Below, one piece after another: positions 11,816 through 23,700 of a stretch of 64,000 bases of DNA. The position numbers and the translations under genes are program-made. Positions within the stretch are counted from its first letter, which is position 1. Every line of letters begins with the position of its first letter. This stretch comes from Phoronis australis (Eukaryota > Phoronida > Phoronidae). A model generated the notes under the pieces. That model saw nothing but the letters and a program-made list of their open reading frames with translations. It did no database searches and was not told the DNA's origin. The DNA is taken from assembly GCA_002633005.1 (NCBI GenBank), contig NMRA01000281.1, positions 470,108 to 534,107 of the forward strand. The letters run 5' to 3'.

Positions 11816-12556
11816 TCTATTCTCCGATTATTTAAAAAATGCGTACATGAGCATCACAATAAAAATGCACCATGTCACATAAACATGCTTGGATTTTTCC
11901 TCATTCTGTCTCAGGGCATTGCAAACTGCAAATTATGGTTTCAGTGTTTAGCCATGTCTTTAGTAAAAACAACCAAAAAAGTTAGAGGTTGTTATTTAAT
12001 TGGTTCAATTCAATAGTTTGAGGTTTCCACAATATTTTTCTTAGAAACATAGCTTTGAGGAAATGTCAGCCTTGTTCCTATTATGTGTGACCCTAAGGAA
12101 ATATTGTGTAATATTGTGTATTGGCTTCCCACAGTGCCTGGCTGATGCTGGAATGACAGCATCATAAAATTGGACTGGTGTATTTGGAATATGAATTATC
12201 CCACTTTCCTGTTAGGGGAACTTCAAAGTTCACTGAAACTTCACTTACCGTTCTCACTTGACAGCAATGTCGAAGTAATCGCTAGATGACGATTCAGTCA
12301 TTGGAGTAGCCCAGATGGCTTTTAGAGTTCATTCGTACTCTCAAACGAATATGGGCATGTTCACCCTAAGGGGTACAAAAGTGTGACATCAGTGCATGAA
12401 ATTAAAATTCAAGCTGGTAGGAAAAGACATGGTTAGTTGTTGCTAACCTGCTATATTTTCAGTAAATATAAGTGAGAACATAGTTGGAATTATGAGAATA
12501 TGAGAAAATTTATGTTTTTCACGAAGTATGTTGTGATAATGGCTGTGATGTTGACA
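11816..12556. other. Intergenic, nothing recognised
   Basis: No coding or RNA feature that I can support. Confidence 0.4.
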
Positions 12557-13456
12557 TTTTAAAGGCGACCCTTTTTTCATGTCATTTTTAGCAAAAATAA
12601 GGTTTGTTGGTTATCCCAGACATATTTTCCACTTAATTACAGATTTTCGTAATTTAATTAATTACTCGTTCTCTACTTCGGAAGTGACGTTTTGGAAGAC
12701 AAGAATTTCGCGCCAATTTCTTTTCATAGCATAGTCTGATTGTGAAAGCTGTCGAGTCAGTCATTGATCTATCACAGTTGTGTTAAGTTCGGTCATCGTT
12801 TGTTTTTAGTTACGAGTCAGCCAACATGCCACACTGTTGCTGCGTACCGGGATGTAGTCATTATGACCCAAAGCTTGTAAGCAGCCCTCAGCTGTGATGT
12901 TGAGTAGTGGGAGTGAATACAGGCCCAGTGAAGAGTACAGTTTGTCGTTCAATGCACAGATCGGTGACTGAAACTTTGATAAGTTTATTGTGAACTTGTC
13001 TAAAGTTATGGAGCTATTTAAAAGGTGTCAAGAAGGTGTGTGGCGAGGGAGTCACACGGCGGGGTGTAAGTAGTTTGTGTGCTCAGGTCACTATCCAGTG
13101 AGAGTGTGTCGCGGGACACTTGGGCAAGTGGGACAGTTGTTCCTCTGTCCATGAGTACATCACGGTACGCAGCAACAGTGTGGCATGTTGACTGATTCGT
13201 AAACGAAAGCAAACAACGACCGAACTTATCACAACCGAGATAGAAAAAGGACTGACTTGGCAGCTCTCACAGTCGGACTATATGAAAAGAAATTGGCGCG
13301 AAATTCTTGCCTCCCAAAACTTCACTTCCAGAGTAGAGAACGAATAATTAATTAAATTACAAAAAGCTATTATTAAGTAGAATACATGTCTGGGATAGCC
13401 GACAAACCTTATTTTTGCTAAAAAAGACATGGAAAAAGGTTGCCTTTGCCTTTAAT
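12557..13456. mobile_element. Foldback element with ~300-bp inverted arms
   Basis: The left arm (about 12557-12860) and right arm (about 13152-13456) are diverged inverted copies of each other around a ~290-bp spacer. Matching landmarks include the outer end AAAGGC..CCTTTTTCATGTC, AATAAGGTTTGT, TAATTAATTAC / GTAATTAATTA-type words, the GCGCCAATTTCTTTTCATA segment, and AACATGCCACACTGTTGCTG near the spacer. Each arm contains the start of a THAP-like coding exon. There is no transposase frame, so the element is non-autonomous. Outer borders are approximate and I could not fix a target duplication. Confidence 0.8.
12826..12876 (+). pseudogene. First-exon fragment of a THAP-type zinc-finger protein
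   Basis: The + strand of the left arm reads MPHCCCVPGCSHYDPKL and then meets a GTAAGC donor-like site at 12877. THAP domains characteristically begin with Met-Pro and a C-x4-C pair at about residues 5 and 10, as here. The rest of the domain (later Cys and His, AVPTF motif) is not found downstream, so this is a fragment. The inverted arm has the same start on the - strand (ATG at 13186-13184), but one base change makes a stop after eight codons. THAP domains are known in P-element-type transposases and in host proteins. I cannot say which source this came from. Confidence 0.55.
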
Positions 13457-15042
13457 CCATACAATAAGACTATATAAATGTGTTTCAGAAATAAAATTGT
13501 GCAGAAGTAAAAGTAGTTCAATTAATATATCAATTTTTACTACAAAAATTAAAAAATATAAATGCAGAGTATGATTACGACTGTGATGCCGAAAATGGAC
13601 ATTTAAAGTTTGCGTAATTGTCATCAAAACTTTAATTTTCTAAAAACACTAAGTACAACATTCATATTACAATGAAGTTTCGGTGTTAGTACCGAAGCTT
13701 TGCTTTTAAATCTCAGTATTTTAAGCGAAGTTTCGCTTGTAGTTTAATTGGGGGATTTAACCTTTCCCAACTACCGAAACTTCGGTAAAAGTTTCGCCTC
13801 TAATGGGAAAGTACCTTTAGGTTAACTCTCCACAAATTTCACACAAAAATACTTGCCATAATTTTCATTTTCACACTTTCTTCGATTCAATTAGGCTGAT
13901 TATCAAGCTGCAGGCGATGGAAACTTAAACCAGATGTTGTTTTAAGACATCTACCTGTAGTCTTAACTTTTCTTAATCTTTATTTTTGTGTGTAAATTTG
14001 ACCAAATAGAGAATTTCACTTGTTGGCCATATTGTGTGCTAAAGCGAAGAAGTTACCGTATGTTCATGTGAACAGTACTGAACAATGGTACTGTGTTGTA
14101 CCAGTGGCCGCATAAGCTGAGTTTGGCTTAGTTTGGCAAAATCTCATCAATTTTGGACATGTTACATAATTCCCAAATTTCCTTCATTTTGCAAATCTGT
14201 AACATTGTTGTGAATGTCCATAATTTTTCAAAATATTTTATTTTTTTCATGGTAGTTGCAAGCTTTTGTACAGAACTTGAATTTGTAAAAACACTATTTC
14301 GTTGCTATGGAAAGTCAGAGACAGAGACAATAAGAGTACACATGTCTGCCATATAGTGTCCCGAATGACTGCGATTTTACGGTAATTATATTTCCACTCA
14401 AGCACAACACTGGAGATGTACTGACACGCTTCTTGAAAATTTGCCTGGTAAATTGTCTTGGAAGTTGGTAATCTCTTTGATGTACTTTATGCATTTCTGT
14501 CATTCTTAAGTGAGTGATTGTTTGTGTCATACTTCATAGGTATTTCAAAAGTGAGTAAAATTATTAAGCGAGGAGGATTCGTTGTTAAAAACATTCAAGT
14601 CATTCAAGTTAGTTGTGACACTTTGTTGCAAAACTTAAGCTTTAAAGACTATTACCGTAAGTGACTTAAATTTTTTGAAAGGTGGAAAGTTTATTGCAAC
14701 TTAAGAGACTTAATGACATTCTTTGATGCATTTGTATTAAATTTCATTTGGGACACAATATGGAGAGAGAGATTTCATCTTGTCAAATTTCTCATCAAAA
14801 ATAACTTCAGAAAATCTTCTTACTCTTGTGGCTTCAGTTTGTACAGTTTAGCAGAAATGTTTGGTAAAATTGCTAATGAGAAGCAAATTAGCCACCTTTG
14901 GAAAATAGCAAAATAGCAACTATCGCAATTCTTCTCATCCCAAATTAAGAAATTTTCACCCCACTTAACCATCTTTAAAATTTGGCTATTTTTATCATAG
15001 GTTAGTCATGGCTGTAATACCTTAGCCTACAGTAGAATGTTA
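13457..15042. other. Intergenic with a cluster of short palindromes
   Basis: Between about 13675 and 13800, variants of CGAAGTTTCG recur: GAAGTTTCGGTG, ACCGAAGCTTTGC, GCGAAGTTTCGC, ACCGAAACTTCGGT and AAGTTTCGCC. They could be the remnant of a palindromic transposon. The rest shows nothing recognisable. Confidence 0.5.
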
Positions 15043-15460
15043 TCAGGAGTGGTGTATTGTGATGACTCACTGTTAACTGGCTCATAAAGTGATTTACAGT
15101 AAAATCGAACAATAATGATGGCCAAAATTTTCATTTTTACTTGGCGAAATAAATTTCGCCAAGTATGTTGCTCTGACACTAAGTTTTTTTTTTTGTTTGT
15201 TCGCACGATACAGGTCGCAATTTTCATCCGATCATCACGAAATTTCAGGAGTGGTGTATTGTGATGACTCACTGTTAACTGGCTCATAAAGTGATTTACA
15301 GTAAAATCGAACAATAATGATGGCCAAAATTTTCATTTTTACTTGGCGAAATAAATTTCGCCAAGTATGTTGCTCTGACACTAAGTTTGTTTTTACTTGT
15401 TTTTTTTTGTTTGTTCGCACGATACAGGTCGCAATTTTCATCCGATCATCACGAAATTTA
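15043..15460. repeat. 202-bp direct tandem duplication
   Basis: TCAGGAGTGGTGTATTGTGA starts at 15043 and again at 15245, and the two units are nearly identical apart from a small T-rich insertion in the second. Each contains the palindrome ACTTGGCGAAAT..ATTTCGCCAAGT. There is no N between the units, so this one may be a genuine tandem duplication. Confidence 0.85.
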
Positions 15461-15523
15461 CACATAACAGGTAGTTCCGGAAGTACTGGAAGCCTATTGT
15501 TTTCCAAGATGGCGGCTGTGGCG

Positions 15524-16122
15524 GCCATTTTGTTTTCATTTCAAGATTCAAAGGCTTCTGAAGGCTACAATTTTTTATGTACAGAGCTGAAAATCGGCAC
15601 AATAAATGGAACGGATGTGCACTACATGTATACCGGAAATTGTTTACTTCCGGTTAGAGATGGCGGATATATCAGTGATCGCGCATGCGCACCTCGATTT
15701 TGGCCTAATAACGTTTTCTCCTGTACAGGGCGCATTATGGGGCCAATTCCTTCGAAGTTTTACGGATATTAGTTTTTTATGACATGCTATTATATCAACC
15801 CCAAAAACCAGAAGTTGCTCTCAAGATGGCGGATCTGGCGTATGTTGACCCATTTTCAGTCGTGCTGGAATGCGATTTTAAACGGGAAAAGAAAAAGACG
15901 TGATTTTTTGCATGTGGATTCTTTGAAGTATATTCTTTCAAATGGACTGTAACAATTTTTTTCTCAGACTTACCGTTTTCAAGTTATTTGAGATTGAAAT
16001 TCTTAAAAAAAACGCAAAATTTCATTTTTTTCGAAAAATTTACGTAATTAGGCGATACCATCAGTTTAGATAGAGCTTTGAACGGGCTTTCAGAAGATGC
16101 TTTCCATTTTTCTCTACGACGT
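15524..16122. repeat. ~600-bp duplicated block, left copy
   Basis: Near-identical to 16124-16683, with a single N at 16123 between the copies and a few indels. Same allelic-overlap signature as the other N-centred duplications. Confidence 0.88.
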
Positions 16123-16123
16123 N

Positions 16124-16683
16124 GCCATTTTGTTTTCATTTTAAGATTCAAAGGCTTCTGGAGGCTACAATTTTTTACGTACAAAGCTGAAAATCAGCAA
16201 AATGAATGGCCCGGATGTGCATTACATATATGCCGGAAATTGTTTACTTCCGGTTAAAGATGGCGGAAATATCGCACCTCGATTTTGGCCTAATAACGTT
16301 TTCTCCTGTACAGGGCGCATTATGGGGCCAATTCCTTCAAAGTTTTACGGATATTAGTTTTTTATGACATGCTATTATATCAACCCAAAAAACCGGAAGT
16401 TGCTCTCAAGATGGCGGATCTGGCGCATGTTGACCCATTTTCAGTCGTGCTGGAGTGCGATTTTAAATGAGAAAAGAAAAAGACGTGATTTTTTGCGTGT
16501 GGATTCTTTGAAGTATATTCTTTCAAATGGACTATAACAATTTTTTTCTCAGACTTACCGTTTTGGAGTTATTTGAGATTGAAATTCTTTTTGGAAAAAT
16601 TTACGGAATTAGGTGATACCATCAGTTTAGATAGAGCTTTGAACGGGCTTTCAGAAGATGCTTTCCATTTTTCTCTACGACGT
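16124..16683. repeat. ~560-bp duplicated block, right copy
   Basis: Partner of 15524-16122. It ends at the same sequence (TCTCTACGACGT) before continuing into unique sequence. Confidence 0.88.
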
Positions 16684-16814
16684 CTACTTTTCGAGTTATT
16701 TGAGACTTTGTGATAACGCTGCTCCGTTTTTGAGCTCTCTTGCTGCATTCAGGTTGGTTTAGCTTCTATTGAACTAGACTGTAGCCTATTTCTTAATGAT
16801 TTATGACATCTAAN

Positions 16815-17748
16815 ATAGGTCTTCAGGTGTATACTTTGTGTTACTTCGTGACTATGAAGGAAAAGTTCCAAGTAGAAATTTGTTTCTGGCGTTCTAATGC
16901 TGTGCAAATCTCGTATGTTGGTAAATTTGTTTTTAATTCTATGTTTCTGTGGTGCTTTAAGCAACTGATGTATAGGATGTATATTATGAAGATCACTCAC
17001 GTTTTGCCCCTAGCCTATTGAGGAGACAATGACCATGCCTTTCCATTTAGCAAAGTACAACATACTACATATATGCCCTCTACTGGCCACTTTACGGTAC
17101 CAATAAACAACCCTAGAAGGATACCGTATACGGTGCAATTGTGGGCGCATTTCAACGCTCTGCGTTGCTCTTGTACTAGATAGTTTATAAAGTTAACCCC
17201 CTTATAATGAAGTTAGCCCCCACCTGTAATAGATCTGACTGGCTCACTATAGTGATTTACTCATTTGCAATTATGGTCCCTGGAGCTAAGAAAAGTAAAA
17301 AAGATGAAACATGAAATAGAAACTTTATTCAGTGTTATGCCCCGTCAACCCCCCCCTCCCCCTTTGCACCCTGCACACTGCCACTGATTTTCTGGATATT
17401 TCATAAAGCAAGACCCTACCAGGCATGGTAGTCACACTATAGTGATTAATTTACCTTTTGTTTCATGAAGCAAGCCCCTACCAGGCAATTGGTAGTTAAC
17501 CACCCCCTTTTATACACCAGGCTGGCACGCTTTTATGTAATAATTGATCAGGTAGTTCATAGAGTTTAAAGCCTAACTTCAACAGAATTTTGTTGTTTTA
17601 GATGTATTGGGCTAACCAGATAGTCCTAGCAAAGCCGTAGTAAAATAAGAACATGCGAGTTCAATCACGTAATTGTAAAACCGTCAAATGATAAGTGAAG
17701 CTGCCTTTTCCTGCCATGTTGCCTCACTGTGAGATCCCAGCACACACA
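16815..17748. repeat. N-bounded contig, probable allele of 18328-19746
   Basis: This piece has a single N on each side (16814 and 17749). It matches 18328-19746 from end to end (ATAGGTCTTCAGGTGTATAC ... GATCCCAGCACACACA), allowing for the N run and extra minisatellite units in the right copy. It looks like a small alternate-allele contig placed next to its own locus. Confidence 0.85.
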
Positions 17749-17754
17749 NATACG

Positions 17755-18327
17755 TTCATGAAATTTGGCACATATGTTCCATTCATGAATGGGACGGCAT
17801 GTGCGAAATTTCAGAAGGATCCGACTACCGGTGTGCCCCCTAGTGGCAATTTTAGTTTTTTACGCTTACCTTTGTATCTTCAAAAGTCCTGAACGGATTT
17901 TCATGAAATTTGGTATGTAGGCCCCTATTAGTGAGATGACGCTATCCTCCCGCTTTCAGATGGATTTGACATAGTTTGCGCCACCTAGTGGCCATTTTTA
18001 GTGTTTTCGAGTCTGTTTTTGTGCGTCCACCCCTCTATCAACCAAACCGCTCAAAGGATGATTGTGAAAATTGGCATGTATGTTCTTACTATGAAGAGGA
18101 CGGTTGACACTGAATTTCCCATGACTTTGATTACTATAGCACCTCCTAGTAGCAGTTTTTTTTGCGCCCATGGCTGTATCTCCCAAACCGTTTGCAGGAT
18201 CTTAACTAAATTTAGCAAGTGTATTTATGTGAGGTTGACAACGGACGATGACGACTTTAGGATGATTCTGACTACCGGTATGCCTCTAGTGGCAATTTAA
18301 GTACTTTACATTGACCTCTGTATTTTC
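17755..18327. repeat. Diverged ~145-bp tandem repeat, about 4 units
   Basis: Units begin at about 17756, 17900, 18062 and 18203 with variants of TTCATGAAATTTGGCATGTA. Each continues through a variant of GATTTGACTACCG and CCCCCTAGTGGCAATTTT. A related array lies at 42850-43340 in intron 8. It has no coding frame of note. Confidence 0.75.
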
Positions 18328-18716
18328 ATAGGTCTTCAGGTGTATACTTTTTGTTAATTCGTGACTATGAAGGAAAAGTTCCAAGTAGAAATTTGTTTCT
18401 GGCATTCTAATGCTGTGCAAATCTCGTATGTTGGTAAATTTGTTTTTAATTCTATGTTTCTGTGGTGCTTTAAGCAACTGATGTATAGGATGTGCTTGTA
18501 TTATGAAGATCACTGACATTTTGCCCCTAGCCTATTGAGGAGACAATGACCATGCCTTTCCATTTTGCAAAGTACAACATACTACATATATGCCCTCTAC
18601 TGGCCACTTTATGGTACCAATAAACAACCCTAGAAGGATACCGTATACGGTGCAATTGTGGTCGCATTTCAACGCTCTGCGTTGCTCTTGTACTAGATAG
18701 TTTATAAAGTTAACCC

Positions 18717-19269
18717 NNNNNNNNNNNNNNNNNNNNNNNNNNNNNNNNNNNNNNNNNNNNNNNNNNNNNNNNNNNNNNNNNNNNNNNNNNNNNNNNNNNN
18801 NNNNNNNNNNNNNNNNNNNNNNNNNNNNNNNNNNNNNNNNNNNNNNNNNNNNNNNNNNNNNNNNNNNNNNNNNNNNNNNNNNNNNNNNNNNNNNNNNNNN
18901 NNNNNNNNNNNNNNNNNNNNNNNNNNNNNNNNNNNNNNNNNNNNNNNNNNNNNNNNNNNNNNNNNNNNNNNNNNNNNNNNNNNNNNNNNNNNNNNNNNNN
19001 NNNNNNNNNNNNNNNNNNNNNNNNNNNNNNNNNNNNNNNNNNNNNNNNNNNNNNNNNNNNNNNNNNNNNNNNNNNNNNNNNNNNNNNNNNNNNNNNNNNN
19101 NNNNNNNNNNNNNNNNNNNNNNNNNNNNNNNNNNNNNNNNNNNNNNNNNNNNNNNNNNNNNNNNNNNNNNNNNNNNNNNNNNNNNNNNNNNNNNNNNNNN
19201 NNNNNNNNNNNNNNNNNNNNNNNNNNNNNNNNNNNNNNNNNNNNNNNNNNNNNNNNNNNNNNNNNNNNN
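18717..19269. other. Assembly gap of 553 N
   Basis: Run of N. The right border opens directly into a 62-bp minisatellite, so the gap probably hides more units of that array. The N-containing long open frames on the - strand here are artefacts. Confidence 0.99.
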
Positions 19270-19490
19270 TTGTTTCATGAAGCAAGCCCCTACCAGGCAT
19301 GGTAGTCACACTAGAGTGATTAATTTACCTTTTGTTTCATGAAGCAAGCCCCTACCAGGCATGGTAGTCACACTATAGTGATTAATTTACCTTTTGTTTC
19401 ATGAAGCAAGCGCCTACCAGGCATGGTAGTCACACTAGAGTGATTAATTTACCTTTTGTTTCATGAAGCAAGCCCCTACCAGGCAATTGG
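19270..19490. repeat. 62-bp minisatellite, at least 3.5 units
   Basis: Units start at 19270, 19332, 19394 and 19456 with TTGTTTCATGAAGCAAGCCC and continue through CTACCAGGCATGGTAGTCAC. The word CTACCAGGCATGGTAG is itself a near-palindrome. The allelic piece at about 17398-17497 has fewer units, which suggests copy-number variation. Confidence 0.9.
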
Positions 19491-19584
19491 TAGTTAACCA
19501 CCCCCTTTTATACACCAGGCTGGCACACTTTTATGTAATAATTGATCAGGTAGTTCATAGAGTTTAAAGCCTAACTTCAACAGA

Positions 19585-20010
19585 ATTTTGTTGTTTTAGA
19601 TGTATTGGGCTAACCAGATAGTCCTAGCAAAGCTGTAGTAAAATAAGAAAATGCGAGTTCAATCACGCAATTGTAAGCCCGTCAAATGATAAGTGAAGCT
19701 GCCTTTTCCTGCCATGTTGCCTCACTGTGAGATCCCAGCACACACAATAAAAGGTTGTATTGAATAGGGATCTGAATAGAACACCACTGGGTGCTGGTGT
19801 TATTCCCAGCTGTTTGAATTAAAAGGTGACTCCCTGGGTGACATAGACAAAAGCAACCTAATATGCCTAACAGTTTCCTACATTTGGCAATTTATGGCAT
19901 TAGTGGGCTCAGAGTGATGCTCCTAACATGCTGTAGGAACACAATGTACAGGTGTTACCGTTGAAGACAGGCTTTGAACTCCTGTGATAGACCTGCCTGA
20001 CATGATTAGT
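19585..20010. repeat. Dispersed repeat D, copy 1
   Basis: It aligns in diverged form with 29740-30100 in intron 4: shared TTTAGATGTATTGG, AATGATAAGTGAAG / AATGATACGTGAAG, GGTTGTATTGA, TGCTGTAG, then GTTACTGTTGAAG-type words. A shorter third piece lies near 28425-28480. Unknown family, non-coding. Confidence 0.65.
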
Positions 20011-20617
20011 GCTTAACAAGATGGTTCATAGTCCACATAATAGACTTGACTGGTAACCTAGAGGGATTTTCTAGATATCTCCTAAACTTTTTTTTGAAAT
20101 TGGTGAGATTTTACTGTCAATTTCAGGCGTCGCTCATGCTTTAGCCCAAAAAGGTCTTGTTTTTGTGCTGGTAGTAAATGTTGATAAGTGTTAGTCACTA
20201 TTGTCCTTTCATCTTGTGACCTTGTGAGGGTAGTCTATAAAGAATGCTTAAATGTGCAATCCCACTCAGCATCAAGTTAATTAGTTGTTCTCAGTTGGTA
20301 TGAATCACTAACTAACTGCCTATATTGATGGAAGCACAATGTAGAATAGAGCGCCACCATGGCATTGTACCATGATTGTAGTGGATTATTTATAAATTAT
20401 ACACTCTACAGTACTGCATTTGTTGGTGATTGGCTCGTCAGGGGAAACAGTTGTGACATCTGTCTTAACTCGGTTGGTTAATGTCGCCTTTGCTTTAATA
20501 CTAGTTGATATTTTGTTTCAGATCTGTAACCAGGTAACCAAAGTATGGCTTCTTATTGGTAGTAGTTCGCTACATCGCATCTGCCACAGATCGTAAACGT
20601 AGCGGGAAGGGCCTGCG
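20011..20617. other. 5' flank of the PITPNM gene
   Basis: This should contain 5' UTR and perhaps the promoter if no upstream non-coding exon exists. I see no TATA box that I would defend. A TTTTGTTTCAG acceptor-like site followed 12 bp later by GTAACC (about 20512-20540) could be a tiny non-coding exon, but the evidence is weak. Confidence 0.35.
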
Positions 20618-20686
20618 TTGGAGAATGGTGGAGGAGCAGAAAACGTGATTAGTCGAGACACTTCACTGAGACCGCTTTCCTTTATA

Positions 20687-20764
20687 ATGTATATCAAGGA
20701 GTATAGAATTGCTCTGCCATTGAGTGTGGATGAATACAGGATCGCTCAACTCTACATGATTCAG
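20687..20764 (+). CDS. PITPNM: PITPNM exon 1
   Basis: Codes residues 1-26 ([18 protein letters not shown]...), the first strand of the PITP fold. The family starts MLIKEY or similar, which fixes the ATG at 20687. An in-frame ATG at 20618 would add 23 residues (MENGGGAENV...) with no family counterpart. Ends ATTCAG|GTATGT, phase 0. Confidence 0.93.
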
Positions 20765-23700
20765 GTATGTGCACATAAGCTCGATTATGTAAATGTACAC
20801 TATGCCAAAATCTCACCAATTTACGATTCAATGTGACAAGCGATTGAAATTATATTTTCTGATTTTTTTCATAAGTAATACCTAGCATAGAATTGATGTT
20901 TTCTCGTGTTCATGTTTTGCCGCTACCAACAGTTATTTGTGTTTTAAGTGATCAATTTTGGCTTCAGCGAGAACGGATTACGTGCTGTAGTTCAAATCCC
21001 CAGAGTTGTGGACTTTCATAACAAAGTTAGAAGAGGTTGAAAAATAAAATAGTGGCAAATATCTTTTATCGGAATTTGTGAGAGATTAATGTGATTTTTA
21101 ATTTTTTTTGGACAAAACTAAACTTGTTATTATAGGAGAACATGACCGACTACCTTGTTTCAGGAATTAGATTTTTACCAGGTTCTCTTTCATCATGATA
21201 GCATAAACTGTGTTAATAACAGAATAAAATATTCTTAATTTTATGTGTTTGTTGAGAAAATTCCACTTTTCTTTGTCATGTGGGAGCTGAATATGTAAAG
21301 CATTGCTATTGTGCTGCACTCAACCTAATGTGTGGTTGTCATCAGTCATCCAAAATTAATTGTTTGAATCCCCAATAATTGAACCTGCATCTTTGTATGA
21401 AATTATTAACCCATTATTTGCAGTCATCTGATTATTCTTTGTGACAACTCATGTCTCCAATTGATAAGCACCATCACTTAGTATGTTTTCCATTGACCCC
21501 TATAATAATTTGTGGCAGGTCAGGGCTCAACTTCCCAAATACTCCTGGGAAATTCCCATGTCACTACTTGGGAACTTAGTGAGATAGCCAAACCTCTCTG
21601 GCAAGAGCCGAAAACAAAGGGAATATTTAATGAATCCAGGACATGTCCACTGGCGAACCCAAGATGCCTAAATGGAATTTTTTCGTTATCTCATTTGAAG
21701 GGAAAATTAGGAGAGTCTTGCAAAGAAAATCACTTTTCCTCCATTCCTCCCCCTCGGGCCCATTATCCTGCGCAAAGGCTCACTTCCTTAGGCAGAAAAT
21801 CGCTATCAGGCTCTGGTGGTTTTTGCCGAACAGTTCCGACTTCTATGTGTTTATTTCCTTTAGCATTTTGGATGCGTGGTCGGATATGACATGGAGACTT
21901 TGTGGCGACATAGGATTTTTACCTGAGTGTGCCGAATAAAGGTGTTTCAAAATCATGAAAAACCATTTGATATCAACATGTTCAGTATATACAGTGGCAC
22001 TTTGATATCAACATGTTCAGTATATACAGTGGCACTTTGATGTCAACATGTTCAATATATGCAGTGGCACTTTGATATCAACATGTTCAGTATATACAGT
22101 GGCACTTTGATATCAACATGTTCAATATATGCAGTGCCAGATAAAAGTAATCAGGAAGCTTCCCGTCATGACTCCTTGTTTTGTTAACAGCAAAAATTAT
22201 TGTTTATGAATATTAGGGCACCAAATGTCTTAGTCATCTTCCTAACTTTAATGTTAATTCCTCGTCATTCTCGGTCATATAGGAAGACTACTACTTTCTC
22301 CCAGCCATCATGACAGGGAATTCTGGGTCATTTTGTTGCAAAACCGGTGGCTTGCACTGCAGAGGGGGTGTAAACGTGCTTTTAATCAAAAAAGCATATT
22401 TTACTTTGGGCCATTTATTATTATAAAATTGTCTACTCTAGTCTTGCTTCTTACTCAGGTTAGTATTGCTGAGCCTGGAATGACCAGTCAAGATGTTTTC
22501 CCTTCAGACCAAATCTACTTAATGATAACAGTTGCATGTTACAATGGGTCCGTTTCCAAGACAGTAGGGTCATCTGGGATTTTTGGAATGCAATTTCAAT
22601 TCCAACAAAGGATAAAAATGCCATGGCATTGCTTTGGAAGGTCAAAAACGCGTGTAGATAAAGTTTTTTTTTAATCCCAGAACATTCTTACAGTTGCTTT
22701 AAAACAGTTATCTAGAATCATGGTATCACACAGAGCAAGGTTGTTCTGAGTAAAAGAACGCAAAAATATTCCCACAAAACAAAACCATTGTCCAGACATT
22801 GTACCTAGTGTGTACATCTATAAACTTGCAATCTGCACAAAAGAGAAACGGTTTTATTTACACTCAGATAAAACAGTACAAAGTAGTGAATGGATAGTTT
22901 TGTCAAACTCAGTCTATGCCTGCCATAGTTTCTGATGCAGACTCAAAACCAAGAAGCAGATGTTCTTTGTAAGCATGCGAAGTCTCGCCAATTTCAGACA
23001 AAAATTAAGTTTCAAAATTTCAGTTTGCCATGTCTTTTAACATTGTTGTGAATGCTTACAANTGGAAGGTCAAATACGTGTGTAGATAAAAGTTTTTTTT
23101 TAACCCTAGAACATTCTTACAGTTGCTTTAAAACAGTTATCTAGAATCATGGTATCACACAGAGCAAGGTTGTTCTGAGTAAAAGAACGCAAAAATATTC
23201 CCACAAAACAAAACCATTGTCCAGACATTGTACCTAGTGTGTACATCTTGCAATCTGCACAAAAGAGAAACGGTTTTATTTACACTCAGAATAAACAGTA
23301 CAAAGTAGTGAATGGATAGTTTTGTCAAACTCAGTCCATGCCTGCCATAGTTTCTGATGCAGACTCAAAACCAAGAAGCAGATGTTCTTTGTAAGCATGC
23401 GAAGTTTCGCCAATTTCAGACAAAAATTAAGTTTCAAAATTTCAGTTTGCCATGTCTTTTAACATTGTTGTGAATGCTTACAATTTCACAATATTCTCAG
23501 TTGGTAGCCATGGATACAGCAAAGCATCATTCTGTTACATTTATGAAAAAACGAAAAACAAAATTTCACCTTTCAGCCATGTTGGGTTATATATTGGTGA
23601 TATTATACCGCAACAAATTTGCTACGATCCGTTTCAGATCCTGTTTCACTGAAATTGTTACTACGTAGAACTGCATTGTCAACTCAGGCTTTTGCTTTCT

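Noticed and set aside
11555-12016. 153-codon open frame on the + strand
   Set aside because: Its first third is translated minisatellite, and the rest has no recognisable motif.
15317-15772. 151-codon + strand open frame
   Set aside because: It spans the 202-bp tandem repeat and the start of an allelic duplicate. Composition is repeat-like and no domain is seen.
18532-19309. Long - strand open frames of 199-248 codons
   Set aside because: They run through the 553-base N gap, and almost all residues are undetermined.
21512-21939. Two overlapping + strand open frames (125 and 98 codons) in intron 1
   Set aside because: They overlap in different frames and show no motif. A skipped extra exon is not needed because exons 1 and 2 join exactly as in the family.
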